From RUG100 sp050953425 (GTDB lineage: Bacteria > Bacillota > Clostridia > Peptostreptococcales > Anaerovoracaceae), in NCBI GenBank assembly GCA_050953425.1, contig JBMNMQ010000007.1, positions 186,001-250,000 of the forward strand: 64,000 nucleotides of DNA, given 5' to 3'. Numbering within the stretch: position 1 is the stretch's first letter; the number at the start of each line of letters is the position of its first letter. A program made the translations under genes and the position numbers. The notes under the pieces were generated by a model. It was not told the origin of the DNA and searched no databases. It saw only the letters and a program-made list of their open reading frames with translations. Below, piece by piece: positions 60,800-64,000 of the stretch.

Positions 60800-63676
60800 T
60801 TATTCGTCGGTCTTGATCGGATTCGCCTTGATGTTTTCGACTTCTTCCCAGAAATCGGAACCGAGGAAGTACTTCTTCGGCTTGAGCGGATCCTTTTCGC
60901 CCTTGGCCATCGCTTCGAGTCCGGCCTTGACCTTCGCCGGTGTTGCCGGGATTTCATAGACGCGCAGGCCGGTCGCGTTGTTGATCGCGTTGATGACGGC
61001 CATGTGGTCTGCCGACTGGAACGCTTCGGAAGCGCCGGAGGAACCGAACGGCCCTCTCTCGTCGTAGGCGTCGATGCCGATGTTGACGAGTTTGTCGGGA
61101 ACATCCTTGATCGTCGGGACGCCGCAGCGGACCATGTTGTTGTCCTTCTTGACGTCTTCGTAGTTTTCACTGAGCGCGAAGCCGATCGCGTGCGAGACGC
61201 CGCCGTTGATCTGGCCTTCGACGGACTGACTGTTGCCCGGTCTGCCGATCCAGTAGACGGTGGTCATGCCGAGAACCTGCGTCTTGCCGGTCTTGACGTC
61301 GACTTCGACTTCCGACATGAACAGCGAATAGGTATAGGCATAGGTCGGGTTGCCGGAACCGTCGTTCGGGTCGAGGTCGCAGAAGTAGTCCCATTCGCTG
61401 CGGGTGGTCCAGTTGCCCTCGTAGCGGGTCGGAATGCCTTCGTCGATCATTTCCTGATAGGTCCGGTAGGTGCCGTCCTCTTTGCGCATCGCGTTGGCGA
61501 GATTTTCCGCGGCCAGGATCGAGGCCTTGCCGTTGGCAAAGTGCGATCTGGAGCCGGCCGACTCGCCGGTGTTCGGACAGTACTTGCTGTCGTCCTGAAC
61601 GAGGCGGACGCAGTCCGGCGTGATGTCCGGGAAGTACGGCCGCAGCGCTTCCAGCGTGCAGACGAGGGAACCGGCGTCGCCGCCCTGTCCCTGATCCTGC
61701 CAGGTGTCGTATTTGACGAATTTCATGTCGCCCTCGAGTTCGATGGCGACGTTGGCTTCATCGACGTCACCGAGGCCGACGTTGTAGCCGCCCCAGGCGA
61801 TGCCGACGCCGCGACGCTTCTCCGGCGTGTCCTCGGCCTTGGCCCTGGCCACCGCTTCATCGTACAGCGGCTTCAGCTTCTTCATCATCTCTTCCATCGG
61901 GTACTGCAGGAACGGGTACTGGTTGAGGTTGTCCTGCCCCGGACGGGCGATGTTTCTCCAGCGGAACTCCCACGGATCGATGCCCGCCTTCTCGGCCAGC
62001 ATGTCGACCAGCGCTTCGCTGGCGGTGTAGGCCTGCGGTGCGCCGTAGCCGCGGTAGGCGGTGCCGAAGCAGTGGTTGGTGATGGCCACGCGAGCCAGAC
62101 CTGCCGCATTCGGGATATAATATGGATAGAACATGAAGCGAAGGATCTTGGTCAGCTTGTCGTCGCCCAGTTCCGGATAGGCACCGTGGTCGAGTCCGGC
62201 GTCGAATTCGCCGGCCGTAAAGTGACCGTCCTTGTCGCAGGCGAGCTTGCCGTTGATGTAGCACGGCGAGCGCTTGCCGGACAGAGCCATGAAGGTGGCG
62301 TAGTCCATGCCGATCGCGCACGGCTTGCCGGTGACCTTGGTGGCGATGCCGGCCATCGCATAGCTGTAGGCGGACATCGCCCAGCCGAACGAACCGCCGG
62401 TCGGGTTTTCGATGACGCGCAGCTTTTCGACCGGGATGCCGATCGCTTCGGCCATATCGTCGCGGTCAAAGTAGAGCGTCATGGTCTTGCAGTGGACGCA
62501 GAGGTTGTCGTCCTCGTCGTAGTAGGCCTGAATGGTATCGCCCTCGATGGAGCAGTGCGGCTCACGAGAGGAGTAGAAGCTGCCCTCGACGCTGTAGGCG
62601 GAGTCGTCGATGATGTCTTCGAGGTGTTCGTGGTCACCCTTCAGCACCGGCTGGATCGAGTAGATGTTCTGATCCATCGACGGGTGAATCGGCTTGGCGT
62701 CCGGTGCGACCGCTTCCAGATAGCTCATGTACTCCGGCAGCTGCTCGATTTCGACCTTGACTTTGGCGGCCGCCGCTTCGGCGTGCTTTCTGGTGTCGGC
62801 CGCGACCATCGCGACAACGTCGCCGTAGCTGTAGATTTTCTTATCCTGAAGGATGGTATGGATCTGATCGAATTCCACGGTCCGCGGCGAGAACGTGTAA
62901 GCCATCAGGCGGTTGGCGCCGGGAACATCCTTGGCGGTGATAACCTTGTAGACGCCGGGCATCTTTTCCGCTTCGCTGTAATCGATCTTCTTGATGTTGG
63001 CGTGGCTGGTAATGCGCGGCTGTACCAGAGCAACCTTGAGGGTCTCGGCCGGCATGTGCAGCTCGACGTCGTCACCGTAGTCGCAGACGCCGCAGGCCTT
63101 GGCCATCGCGTTCGGACGAACCAGCGGCTTGCCGTAGAATCCGTCCTTGACGTCCTTGCTCCAGTCGTAGGTGATGTCTTCGTAGGTCTTTTCGCCTCTC
63201 ATGATCGCGGCAGCGGCCATGACGGCGTCGACGATCTGCTTGTAGCCGGTGCAGCGGCAGATGTTGCGCTTTTTCTGGAACCAGTCTCTGACTTCTTCTC
63301 TGGTCGGATCCGGGTTTTCCTCCAGCAGTGCATAGGCGGAAACGATGAAGCCCGGTACGCAGAAGCCGCACTGCACTGCGCCCAGATTGACCCAGGCATA
63401 CTGCAGCGGATGCGGATGCCGCACGGTGCCGATGCCTTCGATGGTCAGCACTTCGCTGTATTCCTTGACATTCTTCATCTTCTTGGTGCAGGAACGTACA
63501 ACTTTGCCGTCGAGAATGACGGAGCAGGAGCCGCAGACACCGGTACCGCAGCCGACCTTGGTCCCGGTCAGCCCGATGCGGCGCAGCACGTCGGACAGAG
63601 TGTCTTCCTGAGGATCACAGATAAACATGCGCTCGGCGCCATTGATCCTCAGAGTAAACTTGCTGTAGTTACTCAT
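60800..63676 (-). CDS. Molybdenum hydroxylase (aldehyde oxidoreductase-like)
   Basis: 958 residues from ATG 63676 (site GGAGG); a TTG at 63691 would start inside that site. Layout matches Desulfovibrio gigas aldehyde oxidoreductase: plant-type [2Fe-2S] domain with C43, C48, C51, C63; helical [2Fe-2S] domain with C103, C106, C140, C142; then the large molybdopterin domains, with no FAD domain between. Mo-site motifs include FGTAYRGYGAPQAYTASEA, GQGGDAG and the catalytic-Glu region GASEAFQS. It hydroxylates an aldehyde or N-heterocycle using water. No in-frame TGA (selenocysteine) is present. Two downstream genes form the likely electron-transfer chain. Substrate unknown. Confidence 0.88.
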   Translation of the reverse strand: MSNYSKFTLRINGAERMFICDPQEDTLSDVLRRIGLTGTKVGCGTGVCGSCSVILDGKVVRSCTKKMKNVKEYSEVLTIEGIGTVRHPHPLQYAWVNLGAVQCGFCVPGFIVSAYALLEENPDPTREEVRDWFQKKRNICRCTGYKQIVDAVMAAAAIMRGEKTYEDITYDWSKDVKDGFYGKPLVRPNAMAKACGVCDYGDDVELHMPAETLKVALVQPRITSHANIKKIDYSEAEKMPGVYKVITAKDVPGANRLMAYTFSPRTVEFDQIHTILQDKKIYSYGDVVAMVAADTRKHAEAAAAKVKVEIEQLPEYMSYLEAVAPDAKPIHPSMDQNIYSIQPVLKGDHEHLEDIIDDSAYSVEGSFYSSREPHCSIEGDTIQAYYDEDDNLCVHCKTMTLYFDRDDMAEAIGIPVEKLRVIENPTGGSFGWAMSAYSYAMAGIATKVTGKPCAIGMDYATFMALSGKRSPCYINGKLACDKDGHFTAGEFDAGLDHGAYPELGDDKLTKILRFMFYPYYIPNAAGLARVAITNHCFGTAYRGYGAPQAYTASEALVDMLAEKAGIDPWEFRWRNIARPGQDNLNQYPFLQYPMEEMMKKLKPLYDEAVARAKAEDTPEKRRGVGIAWGGYNVGLGDVDEANVAIELEGDMKFVKYDTWQDQGQGGDAGSLVCTLEALRPYFPDITPDCVRLVQDDSKYCPNTGESAGSRSHFANGKASILAAENLANAMRKEDGTYRTYQEMIDEGIPTRYEGNWTTRSEWDYFCDLDPNDGSGNPTYAYTYSLFMSEVEVDVKTGKTQVLGMTTVYWIGRPGNSQSVEGQINGGVSHAIGFALSENYEDVKKDNNMVRCGVPTIKDVPDKLVNIGIDAYDERGPFGSSGASEAFQSADHMAVINAINNATGLRVYEIPATPAKVKAGLEAMAKGEKDPLKPKKYFLGSDFWEEVENIKANPIKTDE

Positions 63677-64000
63677 GAATGTAGCCTCCAAATCGATATG
63701 TTGGGTGATAAAAATGATACGTTGTTACAGCTTACCGCGGCTGCGAAAACAAAAACCTCTGCGTTTGCAAAGGTTCTGGACAGCGTCCCAGACTGCCGGC
63801 TGTCAGCGGCCGCCGCGGGAGTTCGCATTTCTCCGATCCTTTCCAAACATAGCAGGTCGCTTCGCTTTCACGAAAGACCCGTCAAACTGCGTTCCTGGCA
63901 TCCAGCGCTGCACAGCACGGGGACGCGGCAGATCCGTCAGTCTCGGATGCGATATGGTGGTTTTTTTTTGATACGCAAATAATCGCGAGTGCCTGTAACG
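63677..64000. other. Upstream region of the molybdenum hydroxylase gene
   Basis: No gene seen to the right edge. It should hold the promoter (minus strand); a TTTGACGGG box near 63890 and AT-rich sequence around 63700-63725 are visible but no convincing -35/-10 pair. Confidence 0.4.

Noticed and set aside
60800..63676. Selenocysteine in the molybdenum hydroxylase
   Set aside because: The frame has no internal TGA and all cluster cysteines are encoded normally.
59333..63982. 1549-codon open frame on the plus strand
   Set aside because: It lies antisense to the molybdenum hydroxylase and dicluster genes, has no ribosome site, and shows biased Asp/Val/Gly/Arg composition typical of a GC-rich shadow frame.

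Overview
The window is about 64 kb of GC-rich (roughly 60%) DNA from an anaerobic Gram-positive bacterium, most likely in Clostridia. The grounds are [FeFe]-hydrogenase maturases HydG/HydF, a tryptophan T-box riboswitch, strong AGGAGG ribosome sites, a PTS with HPr carrying both His15 and Ser46, the gene order prfA-sua5-rpiB-upp, and secreted proteins with basic fibronectin-III/LRR-like tails. An amino-acid-fermenting Eubacteriales lineage would fit, but genus or family cannot be set from this sequence alone. No tRNA, rRNA, CRISPR array, transposase, integrase or phage gene was seen.

Layout. 0-2.1 kb: end of hydG, hydF and a small membrane protein. 2.5-3.8 kb: a membrane protein ORF (YjdF-like) read through into a second small gene that carries an in-frame TGA. 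4.1-6.8 kb: secreted L,D-transpeptidase and a lone hisD. 7.0-8.7 kb: TrpB2 under a Trp-specific T-box. 8.9-12.9 kb: XpaC, TelA and a zinc-ribbon/DUF4234-type protein. 13.2-18.3 kb: two EutH-like permeases on either side of an alkylation-repair pair (Ada-AlkA fusion and Ogt). 18.4-24.7 kb: housekeeping run prfA, sua5, rpiB, upp, tyrS, dtd, nfo. 24.9-26.1 kb: an ATP-grasp ligase of unknown substrate. 26.4-32.4 kb: fructose PTS operon (fruR, fruK, fruA, ptsH, ptsI). 32.8-34.4 kb: pckA. 34.7-35.8 kb: rplM-rpsI. 36.0-42.3 kb: three secreted repeat proteins and a membrane-anchored beta-lactamase-like serine hydrolase. 42.4-47.6 kb: xth, nnrE, phosphohexomutase, a purine-type phosphoribosyltransferase, larE, an HD-domain protein. 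47.7-50.4 kb: PucR-type regulator, an AT-rich island with a candidate small RNA and a tandem repeat, and a histidine phosphatase. 50.5-56.4 kb: birA, a heterodimeric ABC exporter and a MarR regulator. 56.9-58.1 kb: a small alarmone synthetase and a zinc-ribbon membrane protein. 58.3-63.7 kb: a molybdenum hydroxylase with an FAD/iron-sulfur partner and a small redox protein.

How it fits together. The organism appears to ferment anaerobically (hydrogenase maturation, PEP carboxykinase), take up fructose by PTS, scavenge tryptophan precursors with a tRNA-Trp-sensing switch, and oxidise an aldehyde or N-heterocycle with a FAD-less molybdenum enzyme that hands electrons to a dedicated flavin/Fe-S partner. 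Intergenic DNA is unusually rich in short tandem repeats (periods 16 to 38 bp), and several promoter regions have compact or odd architectures: hairpins between the Shine-Dalgarno and start codon, a probable leaderless birA, and back-to-back palindromic -35 boxes.
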